From the IMG/VR virus record IMGVR_UViG_3300042691_013758, positions 1-35,639 of that record: a stretch of DNA of 35,639 bases; one strand, written 5' to 3'. Below, in pieces: positions 21,290 through 29,169 of this stretch. The first letter of the stretch is position 1. Each line of letters begins with the position of its first letter. A program made the translations under genes and the position numbers. The notes below the pieces were generated by a model. It did no database searches. It was given only the letters and a program-made list of their open reading frames with translations, and had not been told where the DNA came from. The stretch comes from a virus.

Positions 21290-21742
21290 TCATCTCACGC
21301 CGGGTTCGTGCCGCGCGTCGCTTACCCTTACGTAATGCGCGTGGACGCTCACACGCCAACCCGCAAACGCCGGAAGCGCTCTAAAGCGTTCCGCGTAGTT
21401 TAAGACTAAACCATGCGCCTCCCGCATCATGGGCGCATTAAAGCGCGTCCACGTTTCGACGCTTACGCCCGCCGCGCCAGGAGACCACGCGTCCCGAGAC
21501 CATAGCGCGCGTGGCCCGCCCGCCGCGCCTAGTAGCCATGCGTCCGCCATGAGGGGAGCGCGCCCCGCCGCTCGCATCTCTATGACTAGCGCGTTAAAGC
21601 GCTCCCCCGCTGATAGCCCCTCTCGGGAAGTAACCCAAGCGTCCAGGTGGGCAACGTGTGGACGCGTTAAAGCATCGTACACAGTAGAACGAAGCCATGG
21701 TCTGTATTGTAACGCGGGACGACGTTTAGATGCTGTATTCAT
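21290..21742 (-). CDS. First gene of the early operon, hypothetical (150 aa)
   Basis: ATG 21742 is the first start downstream of the divergent control region, so this is probably the first early product. The protein is Arg/Ala/Trp-rich and strongly basic (MNTASKRRPALQYRPWLRST), followed by several Ala/Gly/Trp motifs. There is no clear Shine-Dalgarno. First-position phage genes often encode host takeover factors, but no family is recognised. It carries four relaxed TTAAAGC/CTAAAGCG motifs and no TTTAAA. Confidence 0.55.
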   Translation of the reverse strand: MNTASKRRPALQYRPWLRSTVYDALTRPHVAHLDAWVTSREGLSAGERFNALVIEMRAAGRAPLMADAWLLGAAGGPRALWSRDAWSPGAAGVSVETWTRFNAPMMREAHGLVLNYAERFRALPAFAGWRVSVHAHYVRVSDARHEPGVR

Positions 21743-21829
21743 GGGGTGTTTCTAGTCCTTTGCATGTATTGAGGGGATTGTTTGCCGATTTATAGAGGGT
21801 ACACGCTGCGGGTGTTCTCTAGGTTTGTC

Positions 21830-22324
21830 AATACTTGAAAAAAGCCCAACAAAATCAATGGGTTCATGTATAGAGGCTAGTGTTTGCCGAGTGTTGCTTT
21901 GAGGCGGCCTGTTATATGTGTAAAACCTTGCAAAAGAAGCCGTCGCGGCCTGTTTTCGATCTGCACGAATACCTTACATCTATATAAGGGATTGTTCGCG
22001 TATATGTATATAGGGGTATATATAGAGTATCGGGGAGGACGCGAATATTGTACGCAAGTATTGTATATTTGAGTATAAATTCGCTTACGAATACTGCTTT
22101 AGAGCGTCGCCCTAGGCAAACAGTGGCAGATAAAAGTGTAAGTTCATGGTTTGTTCCCCTATTGAGCGATCCTTAGAGAATACTCAAGTATTATATTCGA
22201 GTATTATACTTAAAGTATAGTATTCGGCAGGCATATTATACTCAAGTATTATATTTTATTACTATACTTCCTATGCTTTAAAGTAATTTATTCAAGTATT
22301 TAATGCTTTAAAGCGTCAAGTATA
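21830..22324. repeat. CAAGTATT iteron-like repeats
   Basis: The octamer CAAGTATT occurs at 22055-22062, 22185-22192, 22243-22250 and 22293-22300, with CAAGTATA at 22317-22324 and an inverted copy (AATACTTG) at 21830-21837. Two copies extend to TACTCAAGTATTATAT. All lie inside the AT-rich control region. Likely role: binding sites for an initiator or regulator. Confidence 0.55.
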
Positions 22325-22400
22325 CAGTGTTCACGATTTGTTCCAGTTATTATACTTAAATATACTTAAGGTCCCGATTTTATACTTAAAAATACTTAGG
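22205..22400 (+). repeat. Phased TATACTTAAR decamers
   Basis: TATACTTAAA at 22351-22360, TATACTTAAG at 22361-22370, TATACTTAAA at 22381-22390 and the variant AATACTTAGG at 22391-22400 are placed at exact 10-bp steps, with one unrelated decamer between pairs. A further copy is at 22205-22214. The 10-bp step puts all copies on one face of the helix. Confidence 0.65.
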
Positions 22401-22486
22401 CCACCGGGTTCGCGGGCAGGCGGGGGGTGTACTTGTGCCGGGTACCAACGCAACAAAATTTTTTCAATTTTACAATACAGAGTTAT

Positions 22487-22492
22487 TATAAT
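22487..22492 (+). promoter_or_regulatory. TATAAT -10 candidate upstream of terminase operon
   Basis: A perfect TATAAT lies about 108 bp upstream of the small terminase start at the edge of the AT-rich region. No matching -35 is present at 16-18 bp, so it would need an activator or be one of several AT-rich chance matches. Confidence 0.2.
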
Positions 22493-22600
22493 AATGCACA
22501 TACTAGGTTAAAGTACAATAACACATCCCCGACACACCCCGCACCCAAGCTCATTTTGCCCCTTGACAACCCCTAGGGAACCACGGCACGCAAGCACCCG

Positions 22601-23113
22601 ATGCGCAATCAAGACACCCTCGACAGGCTGGCCCGAGAGCTACAGCGGAACTGCGGAGACGCCCTGGCAGCCTCTCGCGCGGTAGGGGTGTCGCTTCTAT
22701 TCGTGAACCAGTGGCGCAAGGACGATCCCGAGGTAAATGCGCGGCTGAGCGAAGCCGAAGAGGTCGGCACGCAAGGGCTGGTCAGCGCGGCGATCCAACG
22801 GGCGGTACATGGCGTACCCAAGGGCGTGTACTATAAAGGCGTCAAGGTAGACGAGGAAACACAATACTCGGATAGCCTACTGACTACGCTCTTGAAGGCG
22901 AAGATCGACGACTTTAAAGCGCAAGATGAAAGATCAGGCGGCGTACACGTCAATGTCAACGTGGCGAACCTGATGCCGCGTGCGTCGTCGTACGATGAAT
23001 GGCTGACGATGAAGGAGCGTACGATCCGGCCCGCGCTCGAAGCGCCGACGGACACGCCCATCGACGTGGAGTACGCCGAAGTGAAGGTTCGGTTTCACGA
23101 TATTGACCTTTAA
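22601..23113 (+). CDS. terS: Terminase small subunit (170 aa)
   Basis: It lies first in the late operon, before TerL. The N-terminal 60 residues form a helix-turn-helix-like region (LARELQRNCGDALAASRAVG, then SLLFVNQWRKDDPEV) that would recognise the packaging site, followed by an oligomerising helical centre and a beta-like C-terminal region that normally contacts TerL. No Shine-Dalgarno is visible before ATG 22601, so the start is less certain. Stop: GAC CTT TAA A, with the TAA inside a TTTAAA motif. A packaging site is usually in or next to this gene. Confidence 0.75.
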   Translation: MRNQDTLDRLARELQRNCGDALAASRAVGVSLLFVNQWRKDDPEVNARLSEAEEVGTQGLVSAAIQRAVHGVPKGVYYKGVKVDEETQYSDSLLTTLLKAKIDDFKAQDERSGGVHVNVNVANLMPRASSYDEWLTMKERTIRPALEAPTDTPIDVEYAEVKVRFHDIDL

Positions 23114-23127
23114 AAGGGGTATACTAT

Positions 23128-23337
23128 ATGGAATACGCTAAACCATTTTTCGTGCCGTTGACCGGGTATGTTCCGGGCATAATGGGCTCCCGGTCGGCAG
23201 CAGCGACGCAGCTACGCGTTACGCAGGTGTTGCAAGCGGCGCACAATCAAGCGCTTATGAATTCCGCCGTAGGGGCCGCGATGCCGGATTATCTCGACGG
23301 CGACGTCTCGTATAACCGCGTGCAACGCGCTAACTGA
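23128..23337 (+). CDS. Small hypothetical protein between terminase genes (69 aa)
   Basis: ATG 23128 follows AAAAGGGG at about eight to ten bases. The product starts MEYAKPFFVPLTGYVPGIMG and has an Ala-rich helical middle (SAAATQLRVTQVLQAAHNQA). Its TGA overlaps the next start as TGATG, so it is translationally linked with the Acb2-like gene. No family is recognised. Confidence 0.6.
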   Translation: MEYAKPFFVPLTGYVPGIMGSRSAAATQLRVTQVLQAAHNQALMNSAVGAAMPDYLDGDVSYNRVQRAN

Positions 23338-23810
23338 TGCGTAACCTTAAACCCCGAACTATCGGCTATTGGAAGGAACATTACGATATGCAGAACGAAC
23401 AGACGAGCGCAGCAGTAGCGAGCATTGCCGGTCGTATTCTGGCTGGCGGCGACTGTACACCTGCTGAAATACGCGCTATCGCCGCGTCAGTGTTGACGCA
23501 AACGGCGGACAAGGAAGGCGAAGTAAAGGGCCTGCCCGTCGCCGGGTATAAACTCACCCAGCCCGAGACCGCGATCAGGGCAGTCAATGTCTTTAAAGCG
23601 CTTGAAGAGCGCACGCTGCGGCACATTGAAGTGCTTACTGGCGACCGACCGCACCTGACAGATATCTACCCGTACCATCCCGGCTGCGATATGCGTATGC
23701 TGGCGGTGGGGCGCACGCAACTCCAACTGGCGTTCATGGCGCTTAATCGCGCCGTCTTTCAGCCGCAACGCGTCGATCTGCCCGAGGACAGCGATGCTGA
23801 TGCGACCTGA
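23337..23810 (+). CDS. Acb2-like cyclic-nucleotide sponge domain with N-terminal extension (157 aa)
   Basis: Residues 72-146 fit the helical-hairpin family of Acb2 (T4 Vs.4): QPETAIRAVNVFKALEERTL on the first helix, then DMRMLAVGRTQLQLAFMALN and AVFQPQR on the second. Acb2 proteins sequester cyclic di- and trinucleotides made by CBASS and, for some, the Thoeris gcADPR signal. The N-terminal 70 residues form an extra helical domain (SIAGRILAGGDCTPAEIRAI) absent from minimal Acb2. I keep ATG 23337 because of the TGATG overlap; ATG 23388, after GGAAGGAAC, is the alternative. Placement between TerS and TerL would give late expression, which is unusual for an anti-defence protein. Confidence 0.75.
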   Translation: MRNLKPRTIGYWKEHYDMQNEQTSAAVASIAGRILAGGDCTPAEIRAIAASVLTQTADKEGEVKGLPVAGYKLTQPETAIRAVNVFKALEERTLRHIEVLTGDRPHLTDIYPYHPGCDMRMLAVGRTQLQLAFMALNRAVFQPQRVDLPEDSDADAT

Positions 23811-23958
23811 CGAGGAACACGCTAAGCAGATACGCGCGCTACGCCTAGCAGCGGATAAGGCGTACGCGGACGGCGCATGGAACGGCCTATTCGTAGGCTT
23901 TTTCATCGGCGCGGTACTCGGCATCATCCTGATGATGGCGTTTACTGCGTATGCCTGA
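23794..23958 (+). CDS. Small single-pass membrane protein (54 aa)
   Basis: ATG 23794 follows GAGG by six bases, overlaps the end of the Acb2-like gene by 17 bp, and its TGA overlaps the TerL start by 8 bp. A charged N-terminal helix (MRPDEEHAKQIRALRLAADK) precedes a strongly hydrophobic segment (GLFVGFFIGAVLGIILMMAF) with the glycines typical of a membrane helix. The topology resembles a spanin- or pinholin-like small protein but there is no lipobox. The function is unknown; its place in the terminase cluster is odd for a lysis gene. Confidence 0.65.
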   Translation: MLMRPDEEHAKQIRALRLAADKAYADGAWNGLFVGFFIGAVLGIILMMAFTAYA

Positions 23959-25462
23959 TGACGCCGGTATAGGCCATAACGGAGGCCCGCCGCTTTGGGA
24001 GCCCCAGCCGGGGCCTCAAGCCCTCGCCGTGGGGGCTATGTTCGTTGATGAGCTTATGTTCGGCGGCGCACGGGGCGGCGGTAAATCCGACTTTCTGCTA
24101 GGCGACTTCCTACAGGATATTCAACTAGGGGAGAAGTGGCGGGGTATTATATTCCGCAAGTCGTACCCCGAGCTAGAAGAGCTTATCACCCGTGCAAAGG
24201 AAATATACGCACCTTACGGCGCGATCTACAAAGTAGCCGAAAAGACGTTCGTATTCCCTGGCGGTGCGTCTTTAAAGATGCGCCACGTCGAGACCGAAAA
24301 GGACTGCGACAAATATCAGGGCCACCAGTACACATGGATTGGCTGGGACGAGCTTACGAACTGGCCGGACCTCAAGTCGTACAAGAAACTTAAAGCGTGC
24401 TTGCGTTCGGCGCACGATGTGCCCTTTAAAAGAATTCGATGCTCGGCCAACCCCGGCGGCGTCGGCCACCATGCGGTTAAAGCGTACTTTGTAGACCCGG
24501 CTCCGCAGGGCATGGAGCTACTGTCTAGCGTTACTACGTCGCAGAACCCTGATGGCACGACGTACTCTGAGACCACGACGCGGATGTTTATCCCGTCGAA
24601 GGTCCATGACAACAAAATTCTTATGCGTAACGACCCCGGCTATATCGCCCGTCTGCACGAGATTGGGTCGCCAGAACTCGTTAAAGCGTGGCTGAACGGC
24701 GACTGGAGCGTTATTACGGGTGCGTACTTCCCCGAATTCAGCATCGACAAGCACGTAATTAAGCCTTTTAAAATCCCTGACCATTGGTTGCGGTTTCGCT
24801 CGATGGACTGGGGTTCAGCTACGCCCTTTGCCGTGCTATGGTACGCTGTCGTTTCCGAAGATTACGAGATGGAAAACGGCGTGTGGTTGCCGCAAGGCGC
24901 GCTAGTGACGTACCGCGAGCTTTACGGCTGGAATGGCAAGCCGAACGAAGGCGTACGTTGGCCCGCTACTCGCGTGGCTCAAGAGATTTTAAAGCGCGAA
25001 GCCGGGGATAAGGTCACTTACGGCGTAATCGACCCGTCTGCGTATTCAAACCAGTCGGGGCCGTCACATGCGGAACGTATGGCCGTAGAAGGCGTGGTGT
25101 TCCGCAAAGCCGATAACAACCGTATTGGCGGTTGGGATATGGTGCGGGACCGGCTGTGCGGCGTTGAAGGCGATCCTGCCGTGAACAACGGCGTGGGTAG
25201 GCCGATGTGGTACGTATTTGCTACGTGTTCTCATATTATCCGTACGCTACCTGCTTTGCAACACGACATAACGGACCCGGAAGACTGCGATACGGACGGC
25301 GAAGACCACGCCCCCGACAGCCTCCGCTATGGGTTTATGTCCCGCCCCTGGAGGCGACCGAAGCCGAAAAAACCGACCGGGAGCATTGTAAAGCTCTTGC
25401 AAGATGCTACCCTAGACGAACTGTGGACCGCTAAAGACGAATTCGAGGAATGGCATGGCTAA
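23951..25462 (+). CDS. terL: Terminase large subunit (503 aa)
   Basis: This is the DNA-packaging motor and headful nuclease. Walker A GGARGGGKS (38-46), Walker B YTWIGWDE (D133, E134), the coupling motif region SANPGG, and nuclease acidic motifs at RSMDWGS, GVIDPSAY and HAPDSLRYG are present, so both ATPase and nuclease domains look intact. The N-terminus contains the peptide IGHNGGPPL (7-15) just before the ATPase core, shared with this phage's DNA polymerase. The start overlaps the upstream membrane-protein gene by 8 bp and the stop overlaps the portal start by 8 bp, so translation is coupled. Confidence 0.95.
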   Translation: MPDDAGIGHNGGPPLWEPQPGPQALAVGAMFVDELMFGGARGGGKSDFLLGDFLQDIQLGEKWRGIIFRKSYPELEELITRAKEIYAPYGAIYKVAEKTFVFPGGASLKMRHVETEKDCDKYQGHQYTWIGWDELTNWPDLKSYKKLKACLRSAHDVPFKRIRCSANPGGVGHHAVKAYFVDPAPQGMELLSSVTTSQNPDGTTYSETTTRMFIPSKVHDNKILMRNDPGYIARLHEIGSPELVKAWLNGDWSVITGAYFPEFSIDKHVIKPFKIPDHWLRFRSMDWGSATPFAVLWYAVVSEDYEMENGVWLPQGALVTYRELYGWNGKPNEGVRWPATRVAQEILKREAGDKVTYGVIDPSAYSNQSGPSHAERMAVEGVVFRKADNNRIGGWDMVRDRLCGVEGDPAVNNGVGRPMWYVFATCSHIIRTLPALQHDITDPEDCDTDGEDHAPDSLRYGFMSRPWRRPKPKKPTGSIVKLLQDATLDELWTAKDEFEEWHG

Positions 25463-27578
25463 GGCGCGCGGCAACCCCGATAATCAGGTTTCATACTGGA
25501 CTACGGAGATAGAGCGCGCAAAGAAGCGCTATAGGCCGTTCCATGATGCGGGCGAGACCGTGATCGACGCGTATCGGTTGCAGAAGGCTGACGGCAACGA
25601 CTTGGCCTATCGTGACAAATATAATATCCTGTATTCGTCTACGGAAACTATGCGCCCGCAGCTATACTCGAATACACCTAAAGTCCGCGTAGTGATGCGC
25701 AGTAAGGATACTGCGACGGACTCGCAGCGTCTCGGAGCGTTGCTGATTGAGGGGTGCGTCAAATATATTCAAGACGAAGAACAATTTGACGCCATCATGG
25801 ATCAAACGGTTGACGATTATTTGTTGCCGGGTATGGGTCAAGCGTGGGTACGCTACGAACCTACATTCGGCGAAGATAATAAACTGCTTGACGAAATGGT
25901 TAAGCTCGACTACGTGTATTGGGCGGATTTTCTTACTGGCGTGGGGCGTACTTGGGAAGACGTACCGTGGGTCGCTAAGCGCCTGTGGCTGACGAAGGAG
26001 CGCGCTAAGGCCCGTTTCGGCCCCGAAATTGCAAGTAACCTTACATATGTGATGCGCGAGTCGTCTAATCGCGACCAAGATACACCGTCGGATACGGCGG
26101 AAGTGTGGGAGATTTGGGATAAGGCTAAACTCCGAGTCGTATGGTATTCCGAGGGCTTGGATAAGCTGATCGACACCAAGACGGACCCGCTACGTCTCAA
26201 GAAGTTTTTTCCGTGCCCGAAGCCGATCCGCGCAATTCACAATACTCGGTCATTTGTACCGCGTTCGTTGTACTCGCAGTACCGATCACAAGCCGAGACT
26301 TTAAACGTCCTGACGCGCCGTATTAGGCTGCTCGGCGAAGCCCTGCGCGTGGTCGGCTTCTATGACGGCCAGCATACCGCGCTTGCAGACGCTTTAAACC
26401 CAAATGCCGGCAACAAGATGATTGCCGTAGATAGCTGGGCCGCATTTGCGCAAAGCGGCGGCATGGCCGGGAACGTCGTTTGGCTTCCTATCGACCAGAT
26501 CGTGAAGGTGCTTAACGAGCTATTGCAGGCCCGTGAAGTATGCAAACAAGAAATTTACGAGATTACGGGTTTTTCGGACATCGTTCGCGGGGTCTCTAAA
26601 GCGTCAGAAACGCTCGGGGCACAAAACATCAAAGCGAATTTTGCCAGCGCGCGTATTCGTAAAATGCAGCGTGAAATTCAGCGCTTTGCAAAAGACCTAC
26701 TGGCGCTAGTCGGCGAAGTGGTCTCGGAGCATTGCTCGCCGGAAACCATCGCTCTGTTCTCGGGGCTTTCGATCCCGGACCCGGAACAGGTAAGGGTTAA
26801 TCCGCAACTACAGCAGCGGATGCAGCTCTTTAAAGAAGCAACAGATTTGATCCGTAACGAGATGCGACGTGTATCTAGCATCGACATTGAGACGGATAGT
26901 ACGCTACTTGCCGATGACGAACAGGAACGCGCAGATCGGTCGCAGTTTCTTTCGGCGGCTGGGGCGTTCCTGCAACAAGCCGTACCTGCCATGGAAGCGA
27001 CGCCAGAACTCGGCCCGCTCCTTGGCGCGTTGCTTATGTTCACTGTCCGCACGTTCCCGTCTTCGAGGCCCATCGAAGAGGAATTCGAGCGCGTACAGCA
27101 GGCCATGGCTAACCGGCAGCCGCAGCAGGACAAGGACGGTAAACAGGCTAAAGCAGCCGTGGATCAAGCTAAGCTCGAACAAACGGCTAAGATCGAAACG
27201 GATAAACTGCAAGTCCAGAGAGAACAGGCAGAAGCCGACCGAGCGCTAGAAGCGCAAAAAGAGGCGAACCGGCATAGCGAACGTATGCTGGAACTTGGGT
27301 ATAAGGAACGTGAGCTTGAGCTTCGCGAGCGCGAACTGGCCTTTAAAGAGCGAGAGCTTGAAGAGCAAGTTAAGCTGGATAAGTTTAAAGCGCTCCATGA
27401 AGCGGGTATGCGTGAGGAAGAACAGGAACGCGAGGCCGAAGAGCGGGAGGCCGACCGCACCCACGAAGCCGAAGAGCGGGAGGCCGACCGCACCCAGGAG
27501 TACGACAGAATGGACCGGGACGCCGAAGAGCGGGAGGCCGACCGGGAGACTGAGCGCGAGCCCACTAAAGAGGGTTGA
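25455..27578 (+). CDS. Portal protein, P22/Bcep22-like (707 aa)
   Basis: It follows TerL with an 8-bp overlap, the usual order. The N-terminal two-thirds match large podovirus portals: YWTTEIERAKKRYRPFHDAG near the start, then YNILYSSTETMRPQLYSNTP with the wing and stem regions, about 700 residues as in P22. The C-terminal 160 residues are a long charged coiled coil, ending in repeats of AEEREADR encoded by near-identical 23-bp DNA units (27435, 27468, 27522). That C-terminal helix may form the barrel of the portal inside the capsid. It makes the dodecameric vertex through which DNA enters. Confidence 0.9.
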   Translation: MAKARGNPDNQVSYWTTEIERAKKRYRPFHDAGETVIDAYRLQKADGNDLAYRDKYNILYSSTETMRPQLYSNTPKVRVVMRSKDTATDSQRLGALLIEGCVKYIQDEEQFDAIMDQTVDDYLLPGMGQAWVRYEPTFGEDNKLLDEMVKLDYVYWADFLTGVGRTWEDVPWVAKRLWLTKERAKARFGPEIASNLTYVMRESSNRDQDTPSDTAEVWEIWDKAKLRVVWYSEGLDKLIDTKTDPLRLKKFFPCPKPIRAIHNTRSFVPRSLYSQYRSQAETLNVLTRRIRLLGEALRVVGFYDGQHTALADALNPNAGNKMIAVDSWAAFAQSGGMAGNVVWLPIDQIVKVLNELLQAREVCKQEIYEITGFSDIVRGVSKASETLGAQNIKANFASARIRKMQREIQRFAKDLLALVGEVVSEHCSPETIALFSGLSIPDPEQVRVNPQLQQRMQLFKEATDLIRNEMRRVSSIDIETDSTLLADDEQERADRSQFLSAAGAFLQQAVPAMEATPELGPLLGALLMFTVRTFPSSRPIEEEFERVQQAMANRQPQQDKDGKQAKAAVDQAKLEQTAKIETDKLQVQREQAEADRALEAQKEANRHSERMLELGYKERELELRERELAFKERELEEQVKLDKFKALHEAGMREEEQEREAEEREADRTHEAEEREADRTQEYDRMDRDAEEREADRETEREPTKEG
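27435..27544 (+). repeat. In-frame 23-bp repeats at the portal C-terminus
   Basis: GCCGAAGAGCGGGAGGCC followed by GACCG starts at 27435, 27468 and 27522; the first two copies are spaced by exactly 33 bp (11 codons). They encode AEEREADR. This is a site where slippage or recombination could change the length of the portal coiled coil. Confidence 0.75.
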
Positions 27579-27609
27579 CAATCGGCGCAAACTAGGGAAC
27601 GCAGGCACA

Positions 27610-28014
27610 ATGGCTCGGTCCAAAACCGTTTGGCGTAATGGCAAGGTGTTCGCGGAGTACGTGGACGGCCAGCTAGTATGGCTGGACCCGGAGTATAAGG
27701 CTCCGGCGAGGTCAACGGACGTTAAAGCGCCAATGTACATGCGCGACATTGGCGAATACGTTTCGCCTATTGACGGCAGCTATATTAGTACGCGTTCGGC
27801 GCATAGGGACCACATGCGCGCCCACGATGTGATTGAAGTCGGTAACGAGCGCCTTAAAGCAACACCGGTTGAGGAACCGGTTGGGTTTGGACAGGCGATC
27901 AAGCAACGTCTGGATGAAGTTAAGGCTATGCCGCAACGGGATTACGACGAATACGTGCAAAAACAGGTATACGAGCATTCACAAATAGCCGCCGTTCCTG
28001 TAGCGGCTGAATAG
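27610..28014 (+). CDS. Conserved-looking phage protein between portal and scaffold (134 aa)
   Basis: ATG 27610 is in a frame that is also open upstream across the portal end; the start after GGGAACGCAGGCACA is preferred because it follows the portal stop. The centre (MYMRDIGEYVSPIDGSYIST, then RSAHRDHMRAHDVIEVGNE) resembles short head-assembly proteins that often sit between portal and scaffold and can carry a recombination-like R-x-x-H-x-x-x-H motif. No zinc cluster is present. Function unknown, probably in head morphogenesis. Confidence 0.6.
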   Translation: MARSKTVWRNGKVFAEYVDGQLVWLDPEYKAPARSTDVKAPMYMRDIGEYVSPIDGSYISTRSAHRDHMRAHDVIEVGNERLKATPVEEPVGFGQAIKQRLDEVKAMPQRDYDEYVQKQVYEHSQIAAVPVAAE

Positions 28015-28023
28015 GGGTACACT

Positions 28024-29169
28024 ATGGACCTGGATATGGTTTCTGATCTTAACGGCACTGGCGATACGAGTGTCACTGTGCATGAGAGCGGTACGCCGCC
28101 GTCTGCCCCTGCCGCTCCTGCGGAGAATACGCGCCGTGCGCCCGCTGATTTGCCGCAAAAGGCCCAAAGCGAGCCCGTTAAAGACGAAACTGATAAGCCT
28201 GAGCTGTCGCTTCGCGAGCAAATCTCAAAGGCTTTAAAAGGCGATACGGGCGTTGAAGCAGCGCCAGAGACCCCAGCGAGTACGGATACTCGCCCTCGTA
28301 ACCCGGACGGGACTTTTGCAGCAGCGCCTAAAGAGGCCGATACTGCGCCTAAGCCGTCCACTATCGCCCCGCCTGCCGGGGTCGATCCTCAAGTATTCGC
28401 GTCGCTCCCGGCGGAAACGCAAGCTCACCTTGCGCGTACAATGGAGGACGTACAACGGTCCCAACAGCGGTTCGCCGCGTTGGAGCCTGTAGAGCAGCTT
28501 ATCGCGCCCCGTATTGATGCGTGGGCTTTAAACGGTATGCAGCCAGCGCAAGCGCTGCAACAGTTGCTCGCCCTGTCGGATTTTGCGGGACGCGATGCCG
28601 CAGGGTTCATTAAGTACATTGCGCAAAACAACGGTGTCGATCTTGAACAGCTTGTTCTGGATATGGAACCGGGTGAACCGGAAGACCCTAGACTGGTCGC
28701 TTTAAACAAGGAAGTATCCGACCTTAAGGCGTCACTACAGGGTCAGCAGCAACGAGACCAGCAGATCGCGCATAATGCGCGGGTAGACCAAATTATCACA
28801 TTCGCATCGGAAAAAGACCAACAGGGTAACTTGTTGCGTCCGTATTTCGACGATTTGGGTGAAGCGGTGCTTCCGTACATTAGCATGGTCATGGAACAGC
28901 AACCGGGGCTTTCCCCTACGCAGGTGCTACAGGAAGCGTATGACCGCGCTTGCTGGGCCACGCCTGCGGTACGAACAAAGATGCAGCAAGCCGCAGATGC
29001 GGCGGGCGAGGCAGAACGTATTCGTAAAGAAGCGGAAAGAGCGGAAAGAGCACGTAACGCTGGCGTAAGCGTCCGGTCTGGTACTCCTAGTAGTGCCGCA
29101 TCTAGCCCCGATAAATCCGAGCTTTCGCTGCGAGATACGATCCGCGCCACCATGGCGTCTCTGTCGTAA
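28024..29169 (+). CDS. Scaffolding protein (381 aa)
   Basis: It lies directly upstream of the capsid gene, the usual order, with 9 bp between the previous stop and its start. The composition is typical: a disordered Pro/Ala/Glu-rich first 140 residues, then helical sequence rich in Gln and Ala (AQALQQLLALSDFAGRD; LQGQQQRDQQ). A short motif occurs twice: KPELSLREQISKAL (58-71) and DKSELSLRDTIRATM near the C-terminus (about 363-377). In P22 the C-terminal end of scaffold binds coat; the duplicated motif may give two coat-binding points. The molecule is expected to leave the capsid after assembly. Confidence 0.8.
   Translation: MDLDMVSDLNGTGDTSVTVHESGTPPSAPAAPAENTRRAPADLPQKAQSEPVKDETDKPELSLREQISKALKGDTGVEAAPETPASTDTRPRNPDGTFAAAPKEADTAPKPSTIAPPAGVDPQVFASLPAETQAHLARTMEDVQRSQQRFAALEPVEQLIAPRIDAWALNGMQPAQALQQLLALSDFAGRDAAGFIKYIAQNNGVDLEQLVLDMEPGEPEDPRLVALNKEVSDLKASLQGQQQRDQQIAHNARVDQIITFASEKDQQGNLLRPYFDDLGEAVLPYISMVMEQQPGLSPTQVLQEAYDRACWATPAVRTKMQQAADAAGEAERIRKEAERAERARNAGVSVRSGTPSSAASSPDKSELSLRDTIRATMASLS

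Larger units (their letters stand above)
21743..22600. other. AT-rich divergent control region and candidate replication origin
   Basis: An 858-bp stretch without a supported gene separates the leftward early operon from the rightward late operon. Between about 21840 and 22520 it is strikingly AT-rich relative to the GC-rich phage, with repeated GTATA/TATAC runs, CAAGTATT iteron-like copies, phased TATACTTAA decamers and two CTTTAAAG octamers. Many -10-like TATAAT strings exist, for example 22487-22492 on the + strand, so promoters for both operons must lie here. AT-richness plus iterons suggest an origin; this is inference. The last 80 bp before terminase are GC-rich again. Confidence 0.6.

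Noticed and set aside
21803-21831. TTGACA on the - strand upstream of the first early gene
   Set aside because: The -35 is perfect, but the sequence at the correct spacing is CAGCGT; a TATAAA exists but is too far downstream to pair with it.
21884-22072. 62-codon + strand frame in the divergent control region
   Set aside because: It is in AT-rich repetitive DNA, lacks a ribosome site and its composition follows the repeats.
22563-22591. TTGACA upstream of the small terminase as a promoter
   Set aside because: At 16-18 bp spacing the -10 positions read GCACGC-like strings, so there is no acceptable -10.
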